From Prevotellaceae bacterium (GTDB lineage: Bacteria; Bacteroidota; Bacteroidia; Bacteroidales; Bacteroidaceae): a DNA stretch of 64,000 bases. Positions 9,305-19,851 of this stretch are shown here, one piece after another. The stretch spans positions 150,098-214,097 of the forward strand of contig JAQYET010000033.1 of assembly GCA_028723525.1 (NCBI GenBank). The letters run 5' to 3'. Within the stretch, counting starts at the first letter, position 1. Every line of letters starts with the position of its first letter. The notes beneath the pieces were generated by a model. It was given only the letters and a program-made list of their open reading frames with translations. It was not told the DNA's origin and did no database searches. Position numbers and translations under genes: made by a program.

Positions 9305-9979
9305 TCATTTCAGCAAGTCGGGGCGCAGTCGTTGTGTCCTTTCCATTGCTTGCTCCATTTCCCACTGCTTTATTTTTGCCTCATGCCCGCTCAGCAGGAT
9401 GTCGGGCACGCGCCAGCCCTTGTATTCTGCCGGGCGAGTGTATATCGGGGCAGCGAGAAGATCGTCTTGAAAGCAGTCGGACAAGGCACTCTGTTCGTCG
9501 CCGATTACGCCCGGCACCACGCGAACCACGGCATCCGCAATGATGGCAGCGGGCAGTTCGCCTCCGGTAAGCACAAAATCGCCTACGCTGATTTCACGTG
9601 TTATCAGATGGTCTCTCACTCGCTGGTCAACCCCCTTGTAGTGTCCGCAAAGTATGATGATGTTCTCTTTCAGTGAGAGGTCGTTCGCCGTGTGCTGGTT
9701 GAACTGCTCTCCGTCGGGCGAGGTGAATATCACCTCGTCGTAGTCGCGTTCTGCTTTAAGTGCTGTGATGCACTTGTCGATAGGCTCTATCTGCATCACC
9801 ATGCCCGCAAATCCGCCATACGGATAGTCGTCAACGCGCCTCCACTTGTCTGTGGTGTAGTCTCTGAGGTTATGCAGGTGTATCTCTGCCAGTCCTTTTT
9901 TCTGTGCCCTTGCCAGTATCGACTCGTTTATGAAGCCCTCAAGCATTTCGGGCAGCACTGTTATTATGTCTATTCTCAT
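9305..9979 (-). CDS. trmD: tRNA (guanine(37)-N1)-methyltransferase TrmD
   Basis: A SPOUT-class enzyme of about 224 residues that methylates G37 of tRNAs reading CNN codons and so prevents frameshifting. It begins [13 protein letters not shown], as the family does, so the ATG at 9979 is preferred over the upstream in-frame start at 10015. The AdoMet-binding trefoil knot is visible as [14 protein letters not shown] and [16 protein letters not shown] minus-strand TAACTTTG at 10042-10049 is the likely promoter. It stands alone here rather than in an rpsP-rimM-trmD-rplS operon as in many bacteria. Confidence 0.95.
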   Translation of the reverse strand: MRIDIITVLPEMLEGFINESILARAQKKGLAEIHLHNLRDYTTDKWRRVDDYPYGGFAGMVMQIEPIDKCITALKAERDYDEVIFTSPDGEQFNQHTANDLSLKENIIILCGHYKGVDQRVRDHLITREISVGDFVLTGGELPAAIIADAVVRVVPGVIGDEQSALSDCFQDDLLAAPIYTRPAEYKGWRVPDILLSGHEAKIKQWEMEQAMERTQRLRPDLLK

Positions 9980-10122
9980 TGCTGCTTGTATGTTTATCCC
10001 CCTCCGCTTTATCATCGTGCGAACAATCGTTTATGGGGCTTCAAAGTTAGTAATTTATTCCCGAATGGGCAAGGGAAAAGTTTTTTTTCTGGCAGTTTAC
10101 CTTGTATAGATTACACCTTAAT

Positions 10123-10172
10123 GGCAAACCGCCCCACGAGGTCTTGCTGAAGACTTTCGAAGGGCGGTTGCC
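10123..10172 (-). terminator. Hairpin downstream of buk
   Basis: Arms GGCAAACCGCCC and GGGCGGTTGCC form a strong GC-rich stem just after the buk stop codon. No clear T-run follows on the minus strand, so termination is inferred from stem strength and position. Confidence 0.45.
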
Positions 10173-10192
10173 GTTATGCCTGCTTGTGCATT

Positions 10193-11254
10193 TTATTCGT
10201 AAATCTTTATTTTCTCTTCTCCCTTCATTGCTCTGTAAGCGTTGTTGGCGAGAGCAGCGAGCTCATCTTCGCCGGGATAGATGAACACGGGAGCGAGATA
10301 CTCCGTGCGCTTCTTTATGCCCTCGGTGACATATTTGCTGTGTGCTATCGCTCCGGTGATTATTACTGCGTCAACGTGTCCGTTGGTTGCCGGTGCGAGC
10401 GAAGCAAGGTGGCGCGAAATGCTGTATATCATGGCATCGAGAACCAGTTTTGCGTGCTTGTCGCCCTCTTCAATGCGCTTCTCCACTTCGCGCACGTCGT
10501 TGGTGCCGAGGTGTGCGGTGAGTCCGCTGTGTCCGTTTATCTTGCGTAGCATCTCACTTTCGTTGTATTTGCCGCAGAAGCAGAGATGTATGATGTCAAC
10601 GGGAGAGATGGCTCCGGCGCGTGCCGGGGTGAAAGGACCGTCGCCGCTGAGGGCGTCGCTACATTCTATTGCGCGTCCGTTGTGGTGCATTGCGAGTGAT
10701 ATTCCGCTACCGAGGTGGCACACTATCAAGTCCTGCTCTTCGTATTTCACACCCTGCTCGCGGCAATGTCTCTTGGCAATCTCGCGCTGGTTCAGTGCGT
10801 GCCATATCGTGCGGTGAGGTGCTTCTGGGATACCGGTGATGCGTGCGATGTCGTCGAGTTCGTCAACCACGCCCGGGTCAACGGTGAATGCGCGGCAACC
10901 GGGAATGTCCTTCGCCATTGAGAGTGCTATCAGCGAGCCGAGGTTACAAGCATGTTGCAGGCGTGGGTTCTGAGTGTCGGCAATCACCTTGTCGTTTAGT
11001 TCATATACACCGCTTTCTATTGGCTTTACCAATCCTCCGCGACCCACTATCACATCGAATTTCAAATCCTGTCCTTGTTTTTTCAGTTCGGCAATGAGTG
11101 CATTCTTGCGGTAGTCGAACTCATCCATGATATGCGGATATTTGCACAGTTCATCGTATGGATGGTCGATGCAAGCTTTCATTACCATCTTCTCATCTTC
11201 GAACACTCCTATCTTTGTGGAAATCATTCCGGGGTTTACTGAGAGTATTTTCAT
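10193..11254 (-). CDS. buk: Butyrate kinase
   Basis: A 353-residue acetate/butyrate kinase family protein that converts butyryl phosphate and ADP to butyrate and ATP, or uses branched acyl phosphates. It starts MKILSVNPGMISTKIGVF, has FDVIVGRGGLVKPI, and carries the ASKHA ATP-binding pattern VCHLGSGISLAMHHNG. The ptb gene lies 50 bases upstream on the same strand, giving the usual ptb-buk pair for substrate-level phosphorylation from acyl-CoA. In Bacteroidetes these enzymes may act on isobutyrate or isovalerate as well as butyrate; substrate cannot be told from sequence. Confidence 0.93.
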   Translation of the reverse strand: MKILSVNPGMISTKIGVFEDEKMVMKACIDHPYDELCKYPHIMDEFDYRKNALIAELKKQGQDLKFDVIVGRGGLVKPIESGVYELNDKVIADTQNPRLQHACNLGSLIALSMAKDIPGCRAFTVDPGVVDELDDIARITGIPEAPHRTIWHALNQREIAKRHCREQGVKYEEQDLIVCHLGSGISLAMHHNGRAIECSDALSGDGPFTPARAGAISPVDIIHLCFCGKYNESEMLRKINGHSGLTAHLGTNDVREVEKRIEEGDKHAKLVLDAMIYSISRHLASLAPATNGHVDAVIITGAIAHSKYVTEGIKKRTEYLAPVFIYPGEDELAALANNAYRAMKGEEKIKIYE

Positions 11255-11304
11255 ATAGGCTGAAATTAAAAGTTTGATATTGTTTTTTTATTGTTTGCTG
11301 TGTG

Positions 11305-12156
11305 TTATTTCTTTTCAAGTGAAGCCTGCAGGCATGCCATTGCGAGTGAGTTGAGTTTGGTCTCTGCACTGTCACTGCGCGATGTCAACGATATTGGGCA
11401 TGCTGCGCCCATGAGTCCCACTGCGAGCTGTGCGTCGGTGAAGGCGGTCAGAGCCTTATATAATACGTTTCCTGCCTGTATGTCGGGCATTACGAGCACG
11501 TCGCTGCGTCCTTCGAGCGGACTGTTTATTCCCTTTATGTCTGCCGCTTCCTTGCATATCGCGCACTTCAGGTCGGACGGACCGTCAATTATTGCCTTGC
11601 CGAACTCCCCGTTCTTGCACATATCTATCAGTTTTTGGTAGTCGAGAGTTATGGGGAACTTCTCCGAAACTTTTTCGGTGCAGTGTATCAGTGCGATGCG
11701 CGGTTCTTCTATTCCGTATGCTCCTGCCAGTTTTATGGCATATCTGATGATTGCCTCACGCTGTTCGAGAGTGGGATAAGGTATCACTGCAGGGTCGCCC
11801 ATGAGCAGTATTCTTCCCAGCATAGGAATGTAGATTGCGCTCAAGTGGGTCAGCACGTTGCCCTTTGGCAGCAGCCCATGTTCCTTGTTCAGCACTGCAC
11901 GCAGCAGGACATCGGTGTTGATGATGCCCTTCATTATCACGTCGGCATCCCCTCTGTGCACCATCTGCACTGCCTCGTTAGCCGACTGTTGCGGGTCGCC
12001 CGTGGCAAAGTTTGTAACTACGGCCCAGCCCTCTTTCGTGGCTTTCTCCACCGCTTCGCGTGAATGCTCGTCGGTTGCCTCTACTGCAGCCACACGGCAT
12101 GGTTCGCCTTGGCGCAGTCTTTCTCTCAGTTCTTCAAAATTATGTATAGTATTCAT
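11305..12156 (-). CDS. ptb: Phosphate butyryltransferase (phosphate acyltransferase)
   Basis: A 283-residue PTA/PTB-family enzyme that exchanges CoA of an acyl-CoA for phosphate. Visible family features are ADVIMKGIINTDVLLRAVL, LTHLSAIYIP and the C-terminal segment DVLVMPDIQAGNVLYKALT followed by a small-residue-rich stretch. A minus-strand -7 element (TACTTTTG, 12177-12184) lies just upstream. It is the first gene of the ptb-buk pair. A 22-bp repeat array sits between its promoter and the end of ligA. Confidence 0.92.
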   Translation of the reverse strand: MNTIHNFEELRERLRQGEPCRVAAVEATDEHSREAVEKATKEGWAVVTNFATGDPQQSANEAVQMVHRGDADVIMKGIINTDVLLRAVLNKEHGLLPKGNVLTHLSAIYIPMLGRILLMGDPAVIPYPTLEQREAIIRYAIKLAGAYGIEEPRIALIHCTEKVSEKFPITLDYQKLIDMCKNGEFGKAIIDGPSDLKCAICKEAADIKGINSPLEGRSDVLVMPDIQAGNVLYKALTAFTDAQLAVGLMGAACPISLTSRSDSAETKLNSLAMACLQASLEKK

Positions 12157-12313
12157 AGTGTTTTACATATTCCGTGCAAAAGTAATATTTTTCTTCTTAC
12201 TCTCAAAAAGTTTTGCACATTTTTTGTCATTTTGTGCGAAGTTTGGGGAGAAATATTATATAACCCACGTCGTTTTGTGTCTTTATGCCATTCCGCTGAT
12301 AACCAACAAGAAA

Positions 12314-12398
12314 GCAAAATCGGCGAATTTAGTCTGCAATTTCGCCGATTTTACTTTTCAATTTCGCCGATTTTGCAGACCAAATTCGTCGATTTTAC
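12314..12398 (-). repeat. 22-bp repeat array A (four units)
   Basis: Four copies of a degenerate unit related to GTAAAATCGGCGAAATTGC. Their CGGCG/CGCCG/CGTCG cores begin at 12321, 12343, 12365 and 12387, exactly 22 bp apart. The first unit on the plus strand is opposite in orientation to the other three, so the array as a whole is dyad-like. It lies between ligA and the ptb promoter. See arrays at 19.6, 29.7, 44.5 and 61.1 kb. Confidence 0.9.
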
Positions 12399-12478
12399 TC
12401 ACCGCTCAATGCTCATCTGTCTCCCCAAACATCTCTTTCCTGCTCCTCAAGGCACAACTTTCATACGCCGCTCTGCGT

Positions 12479-15015
<2,537 letters not shown>

Positions 15016-15134
15016 ATCTATAAAAACGATGTTTGTTCAGTTGGCAAAATAAATAAAAAAAAACGAGGTGTGCAAATTCTCGTCAAGAAAAGATGCCGGA
15101 GCCGCAGTGGTCATTTATGAAAAAGAAGAAAAGA

Positions 15135-15166
15135 TTTGGTGTTTCGCGTAACTCTTGTTATCTTTG
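15135..15166 (+). promoter_or_regulatory. Promoter of fabD
   Basis: TTTG (15135-15138), a 20-base spacer and TATCTTTG (15159-15166) match the Bacteroidetes promoter very well. The ATG lies 40 bases downstream. Confidence 0.85.
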
Positions 15167-15206
15167 CAGCCTTAATTTAAATAAAAACAAGGTAAATAAA
15201 ATCAAG

Positions 15207-16100
15207 ATGAAAGCATTTGTTTTTCCCGGACAGGGAGCACAGTTTGTAGGAATGGGCAAAGACCTATACGACAACAATCCGTTGGCGAAAGAACTATTTG
15301 AGAAGGCTAACGACATTCTCGGCTATCGCATAACAGACATTATGTTCGACGGAACAGACGATGAACTGAAGCAGACAAAGGTGACACAGCCTGCTGTTTT
15401 CCTCCACAGTGTTATCACTGCGCTCTGTATGGGCGAAGATTTCAAGCCGGAGATGACTGCCGGACACTCGCTTGGGGAATTCTCTGCGCTCGTGGCTGCC
15501 GGGGCGTTGAGTTTCGAAGACGGTCTGCGTCTTGTCTATGCCCGCGCAATGGCAATGCAGAAGGCTTGTGAGGCAGCACCATCGACGATGGCTGCCATTA
15601 TCGGACTGCCCTTTGAAAAGATAGAAGAGATATGCGTGGAGATAAGCGAGAAAGGCGACAAGGGAGTTGTCGTGCCGGCAAACTATAACTGTCCCGGACA
15701 GTTGGTCATATCGGGAAACATCGAGGCTGTCAACGAAGCGTGCGAGCAAATCAAGGCTGCCGGTGCGAAAAGGGCACTGCCGCTGAAGGTTGGTGGAGCG
15801 TTCCATTCGCCACTGATGCAGCCGGCGAAAGACGAACTGCAGGCTGCGATAGAGGCGACAGAGATAAATGCACCTAAGTGTCCGGTATATCAGAATGTTG
15901 ACGGCAAACCACATACCGACCCGAAAGAGATAAAGCAGAACCTCATAGCACAACTCACAAGCAGCGTTCGCTGGGCACAGAGTGTTGAAAACATGGTGGC
16001 AGACGGTGCCGATGATTTCACAGAGTGCGGTCCGGGCAAGGCTTTGCAGGGCATGATTGTGAAGATTAGCCGTGATGTTAACGTCAGCGGCGTTTGCTGA
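15207..16100 (+). CDS. fabD: Malonyl-CoA:ACP transacylase FabD
   Basis: A 297-residue acyltransferase that loads malonyl groups onto acyl carrier protein in fatty acid synthesis. It starts MKAFVFPGQGAQFVGMGK, with the nucleophile Ser88 in TAGHSLGEFSAL and the partner His200 in GGAFHSPLMQPA. Longer in-frame starts from 15093 lie upstream of the promoter element at 15159-15166 and can be dismissed. It stands apart from other fab genes; a GH13 gene follows in the same direction after 89 bases. Confidence 0.96.
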   Translation: MKAFVFPGQGAQFVGMGKDLYDNNPLAKELFEKANDILGYRITDIMFDGTDDELKQTKVTQPAVFLHSVITALCMGEDFKPEMTAGHSLGEFSALVAAGALSFEDGLRLVYARAMAMQKACEAAPSTMAAIIGLPFEKIEEICVEISEKGDKGVVVPANYNCPGQLVISGNIEAVNEACEQIKAAGAKRALPLKVGGAFHSPLMQPAKDELQAAIEATEINAPKCPVYQNVDGKPHTDPKEIKQNLIAQLTSSVRWAQSVENMVADGADDFTECGPGKALQGMIVKISRDVNVSGVC

Positions 16101-16189
16101 GCAGTATTAGGTGAACGCAGAAAGTTGAGGGTTCTTTCTTCGCTTTCAGAGGGAAGCGAAGAAAGAACAAAACTCGCTCAACCCAAACA

Positions 16190-17887
16190 ATGAAGCCCAT
16201 AATATACCAAGTCCTTACCCGTCTCTTCGGGAACAGGAACTCCACGAACAAAGAGTGGGGAACCATCAAGGAGAACGGGGTTGGGAAGATGAACGACTTC
16301 GACGATGTCGTGCTGGGAAAAATAAAAGGTCTCGGCGCAACACACGTGTGGTTTACGGGAGTGATACGGCATGCGTCGCAGACCGACTATACCCGTCACG
16401 GCGTGCCATGTCAACACCCCGATGTGGTGAAAGGCATAGCAGGGTCGCCATACGCCATAACAGATTATTACGACATCGACCCCGACATCGCGGTTGATAC
16501 GGAACATCGAATGGGCGAATGGCAGGCATTGGTGGAACGAACTCATCGTGCCGGTCTGAAAGTTGTAATGGATTTCGTGCCCAACCACGTTGCCCGCGAG
16601 TATAAAAGCATCTGCAAACCCGACGGCGTGAAAGACCTCGGAGAGGGCGACAACACCGATTATCACTTCTCGCGCGACAACAATTTCTATTATATCAACG
16701 CACCGCTCGACCTCTCGTGTATAGAGAACAGCAATACGAAAGACGGTGCATGGCGGTCGGCTTCCGCGTGTTCCGAACTCCGCCGATACGAAGAAATGCC
16801 GGCTCGGGCAACAGGAAACGATGTATTCTCTGCCGCTCCGTCGCGCAACGACTGGTATGAAACGGTGAAGTTGAACTATGGTATCGACTACTGCGATGCC
16901 GGCGGAAGGTCGGAACATTTCAGTCCTATACCCGACACTTGGCTGAAAATGGCAGACATATTGCTCTTTTGGGCGCAGACAGGTGTTGATGCTTTCCGCT
17001 GCGACATGGCAGAAATGGTGCCCGCGGAGTTCTGGACTTGGGCAACGGAGAGGGTGAAAATCCGATACCCCGAGGTGCGTTTTATAGGCGAAGTGTATAA
17101 CCCTGCCGAGTATCGTAAGTATATATCCGCCGGTTTCAACTGGCTTTACGACAAGGTGGGGATGTATGATTGTGTGCGCGAAGTGATGTGCGGGCGGCGC
17201 AGTACGTCGGACATCACGGCACAATGGCAGCAGACAGACGACATACTTGGCAACATGCTCTACTTCCTTGAGAACCATGACGAGCAGCGCATAGCAAGCG
17301 ATTTCTTTGCCGCTGATGCACGTCGGGGCATTCCGGGACTCATTGTCTGTGCCCTGTTCAACACCTCTCCGTTCATGCTCTATGCCGGTCAGGAATTCGG
17401 GGAGCGCGGAATGGATAAGGAAGGGTTCAGCGGTAGAGACGGAAGAACCACCATATTCGACTATTGGTGTGTGGATACGCTGCGTCGAGGCTATTTCAAC
17501 CGCATGCAACTGAGCGAGGAGGAGAAGACGCTTGAGGCTTCGTATCGGCGAATATTGACATTGGCAAACAGCGAACCGGCGGTGAGCGAGGGGCTGTGTT
17601 ACGATCTTATGTATGCCAACCGGCACATTGCCGACCGACAGTTTGCATTTCTGCGTAGGCATGGCAGGGAAACATTGCTTGTGGCTTCCAACTTCGACGA
17701 CATGCCGCAGGAATGTGACATAACGATACCTCGCCACGCTTTCGACTTCCTGAAGATAGAGGAGGGCACTTACCATGCCGTTGACTTGCTCACTGACAAT
17801 GCCACAGAACTATCGTTAGAGGCAGACCGCGCAGTCCGCATTGCCGTTCCGCCACTCGGTGGAGTGGTGCTGAAAATGCAACGCTGA
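16190..17887 (+). CDS. Alpha-amylase family protein (GH13), cytoplasmic
   Basis: A 565-residue glycoside hydrolase with a complete GH13 barrel: conserved region I DFVPNH (residues 129-133), region II GVDAFRCDMAE with nucleophile Asp272, region III FIGEVYNP with acid/base Glu301, and region IV ENHDEQR with His363/Asp364. A short C-terminal beta domain ends the protein. It has no signal peptide, so it probably acts on alpha-glucans or maltodextrins inside the cell rather than on extracellular starch. Not part of a visible sus-like locus. A shared bidirectional terminator separates it from the convergent SDR gene. Confidence 0.92.
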   Translation: MKPIIYQVLTRLFGNRNSTNKEWGTIKENGVGKMNDFDDVVLGKIKGLGATHVWFTGVIRHASQTDYTRHGVPCQHPDVVKGIAGSPYAITDYYDIDPDIAVDTEHRMGEWQALVERTHRAGLKVVMDFVPNHVAREYKSICKPDGVKDLGEGDNTDYHFSRDNNFYYINAPLDLSCIENSNTKDGAWRSASACSELRRYEEMPARATGNDVFSAAPSRNDWYETVKLNYGIDYCDAGGRSEHFSPIPDTWLKMADILLFWAQTGVDAFRCDMAEMVPAEFWTWATERVKIRYPEVRFIGEVYNPAEYRKYISAGFNWLYDKVGMYDCVREVMCGRRSTSDITAQWQQTDDILGNMLYFLENHDEQRIASDFFAADARRGIPGLIVCALFNTSPFMLYAGQEFGERGMDKEGFSGRDGRTTIFDYWCVDTLRRGYFNRMQLSEEEKTLEASYRRILTLANSEPAVSEGLCYDLMYANRHIADRQFAFLRRHGRETLLVASNFDDMPQECDITIPRHAFDFLKIEEGTYHAVDLLTDNATELSLEADRAVRIAVPPLGGVVLKMQR

Positions 17888-17920
17888 CGCCATACCTTTC
17901 CTTTTATATATATGTATTAT

Positions 17921-17961
17921 AAAGGTGCTCACAACCGGAATTACGGTTTGTGAGCACCTTT
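17921..17961. terminator. Bidirectional terminator between amylase and SDR genes
   Basis: A long perfect-looking stem (AAAGGTGCTCACAA with TTGTGAGCACCTTT, extended by CCG/CGG) flanked by T-rich sequence in both directions, located between convergent genes. Confidence 0.9.
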
Positions 17962-17989
17962 ATTGTTTACAATATAATTCTCTTTGTGT

Positions 17990-18751
17990 TTAACTCTCCC
18001 TGTGTATCACGCTTCCGCTTGCCTGATGGGTTGCCAGCACCAGCACTTCTGCAATCTGAACGTGTGCCGGAGCGTTGGCAGCATACAGCACAACATCGGC
18101 AATATCGTCTCCGGTGAGTGGCTTTATTCCTTTATATACGTTCTCCGCACGTGCATTATCGCCGTGGAAACGCACATTGGAGAAGTTTGTTTCCACCAAT
18201 CCCGGTTTCACGTTTGTCACCCTCACCGCGGTGTGGGCGACGTCAATGCGCAGACCGTCGGTTATCAGTTTCACCGCGGCTTTTGTGGCACAGTAAACGT
18301 TTCCGTTAGCGTATGCCGCATCGCCTGCCACCGAGCCGATATTCACCACATGCCCACTGTCGCGAGCCACCATTCCCGGCACCACCAAACGAGTCATCGT
18401 GAGCAGTCCTTTTATGTTCGTGTCTATCATCGTGTTCCAGTCGGTAGGGTCGCCTTCGTACTCCTTGTCTAAACCGAGAGCAAGTCCGGCGTTGTTCACG
18501 AGAACGTCAATCTGCTGCCATTCTTCCGGCAGTGAAGCGATTGCTGCCTCTGCCTTTTCGCTCTCTCTCACGTCGAATATCAGCGGCAACACCTTTGCTC
18601 CGCCGTCTTCCAATTCCTTTTTCAAGTCGCAGAGTTTCTGTTCGTTGCGCCCTGTTATTATCACTGCATATCCGTCATGTGCAAACTTACGTGCGCAAGC
18701 CTGTCCTATTCCGCTCGTAGCACCTGTTATCAATGCTGTTTTTTGTTTCAT
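17990..18751 (-). CDS. Short-chain dehydrogenase/reductase (YdfG-like)
   Basis: A 253-residue classical SDR. The NADP-binding motif TGATSGIG is at residues 9-16, VNNAG at 86-90, and the catalytic Ser140, Tyr153 and Lys157 are in place (YCATKAAV). The overall sequence, including VKPGLVETNFSNVRFHGD, resembles the YdfG group that reduces 3-hydroxy acids and malonic semialdehyde; the true substrate is not known. A minus-strand TAATTTTG (18792-18799) is the probable promoter element. Confidence 0.88.
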   Translation of the reverse strand: MKQKTALITGATSGIGQACARKFAHDGYAVIITGRNEQKLCDLKKELEDGGAKVLPLIFDVRESEKAEAAIASLPEEWQQIDVLVNNAGLALGLDKEYEGDPTDWNTMIDTNIKGLLTMTRLVVPGMVARDSGHVVNIGSVAGDAAYANGNVYCATKAAVKLITDGLRIDVAHTAVRVTNVKPGLVETNFSNVRFHGDNARAENVYKGIKPLTGDDIADVVLYAANAPAHVQIAEVLVLATHQASGSVIHRES

Positions 18752-18894
18752 GGTAATCTATGTTTTATGAATTATTGTTTCTACACGATTGCAAAATTAG
18801 AAAAAAAACTGATATAATGCAATTTCGTAAGAATAAAAACGTTCTTATTTGTAACATATTTATCGCAATGCAGTATAGTTTTAATAAAATTATG

Positions 18895-18902
18895 TATATT
18901 TG
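18895..18902 (+). promoter_or_regulatory. -7 element of the AlaX-like gene
   Basis: TATATTTG lies 37 bases before the ATG at 18940. No good -33 TTTG is seen at the usual distance. Confidence 0.55.
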
Positions 18903-18939
18903 CAAGACTAAATATTGATGATAATCTTTTTTGTTAGCA

Positions 18940-19446
18940 ATGAAAGACGAATACATTTTGAATGAGCACAACAAGGACGAGTTTCCGCCGGCACACACGG
19001 CAGAACATCTGCTCAATCAGTTGATGCAAAGGATGTTCGGATGCGAGCGTTCTGACAATGCTCACGTGGAAAGGAAGAAAAGCAAGGTGTCGTATATCCT
19101 CGACAGCAAACCCGACCGCAAGGAGGAGCGAGCCATTGAACAGGAGATGAATGCGCTGATAGGGCAAGACATGCCTGTGACCTACGAGTATGTGACGCGC
19201 GCCGAACTCGAAGGTATGATAATGTCGGCTCCCGACGGCTCTCCCGACTCGCGCCTGTCACTCTCCCGCCTGCCCGAAGATGCCTCGGAAACAATCCGTT
19301 TGGCGCGTATCGGCGACTACGACGTGTGTCCCTGCATCGGTAAACATGTGCGCTCAACATCGCAGATAGGGCGTTTCGAACTCCTCGGAACCAACTGGGA
19401 TGAGATGAAAAAAAGTTTCAGAGTGAGGTATAAGGTTGTGCAATAA
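18940..19446 (+). CDS. AlaX-like free-standing tRNA-editing domain protein
   Basis: A 168-residue protein that looks like the second additional domain (SAD) of threonyl- and alanyl-tRNA synthetases, which hydrolyses mischarged aminoacyl-tRNA. The two zinc-binding motifs are present: HxxxH as His19/His23 in AHTAEHLLNQ, and CxxxH as Cys132/His136 in CPCIGKHV. It lacks any aminoacylation or tRNA-anticodon domain, so it would be a trans-editing factor or a relative with a different role. The start at 18940 follows a TATATTTG element. It is separate from other synthetase genes. Confidence 0.75.
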   Translation: MKDEYILNEHNKDEFPPAHTAEHLLNQLMQRMFGCERSDNAHVERKKSKVSYILDSKPDRKEERAIEQEMNALIGQDMPVTYEYVTRAELEGMIMSAPDGSPDSRLSLSRLPEDASETIRLARIGDYDVCPCIGKHVRSTSQIGRFELLGTNWDEMKKSFRVRYKVVQ

Positions 19447-19615
19447 TTTGCTTTTAGGAAAGTGAACACATCGATTGTATCTTTTGTAAAATATCGAATA
19501 AATGTATCATGGAAATAATAACGTATTCACTAAAAAAGTATGTATAAAATGAGTTCGTGTGCTTTCTGCCGGTAGTTGGCAGTATAGTGGCACGTGTTTG
19601 GATATGTAACGTAAA

Positions 19616-19700
19616 CCAAAATCGGCGAAATTGTTTTGCAAATTCGCCGATTTTACTTTGCAAATTCGCCGATTTTGGTAAGCAATCTCGGCGATTTTGG
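19616..19700 (-). repeat. 22-bp repeat array B (four units)
   Basis: Four units with cores starting at 19623, 19645, 19667 and 19689, exactly 22 bp apart. Representative unit on the minus strand: GTAAAATCGGCGAATTTGC. Located in the gap between the convergent AlaX-like and sugar permease genes; the rest of this 400-base gap is AT-rich with one terminator. Confidence 0.9.
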
Positions 19701-19782
19701 TGTATGAAAGACATGCTTTTATATAGTTATGGATAATCAATGAAAAACTGAAAGGGCATCTGTTGCATGCGAGGAAAAGAAG

Positions 19783-19810
19783 AAAGGAGTTCCGAAAGCG
19801 AAACTCCTTT
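19783..19810 (-). terminator. Terminator downstream of the sugar permease
   Basis: Arms AAAGGAGTT and AACTCCTTT with a 10-base loop lie 42 bases after the permease stop. On the minus strand the stem is followed by CTTCTTTT. Confidence 0.7.
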
Positions 19811-19851
19811 GCACTCTTTATATAAATAAAGGTGTAATGTGGCATGTGGAA

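Noticed and set aside
12314-12398. CRISPR array
   Set aside because: The 22-bp units are contiguous with no unique spacers, are degenerate, and change orientation within an array; no cas genes are present.
16178-17776. Long open frame (about 530 codons) on the minus strand opposite the GH13 amylase
   Set aside because: It is a mirror of the amylase gene in GC-biased codons. Its translation has no domain, and the plus-strand frame has all GH13 catalytic residues.
19454-19845. Minus-strand frames running through repeat array B
   Set aside because: They are translations of the repeat units and AT-rich flanks, with no support as genes.
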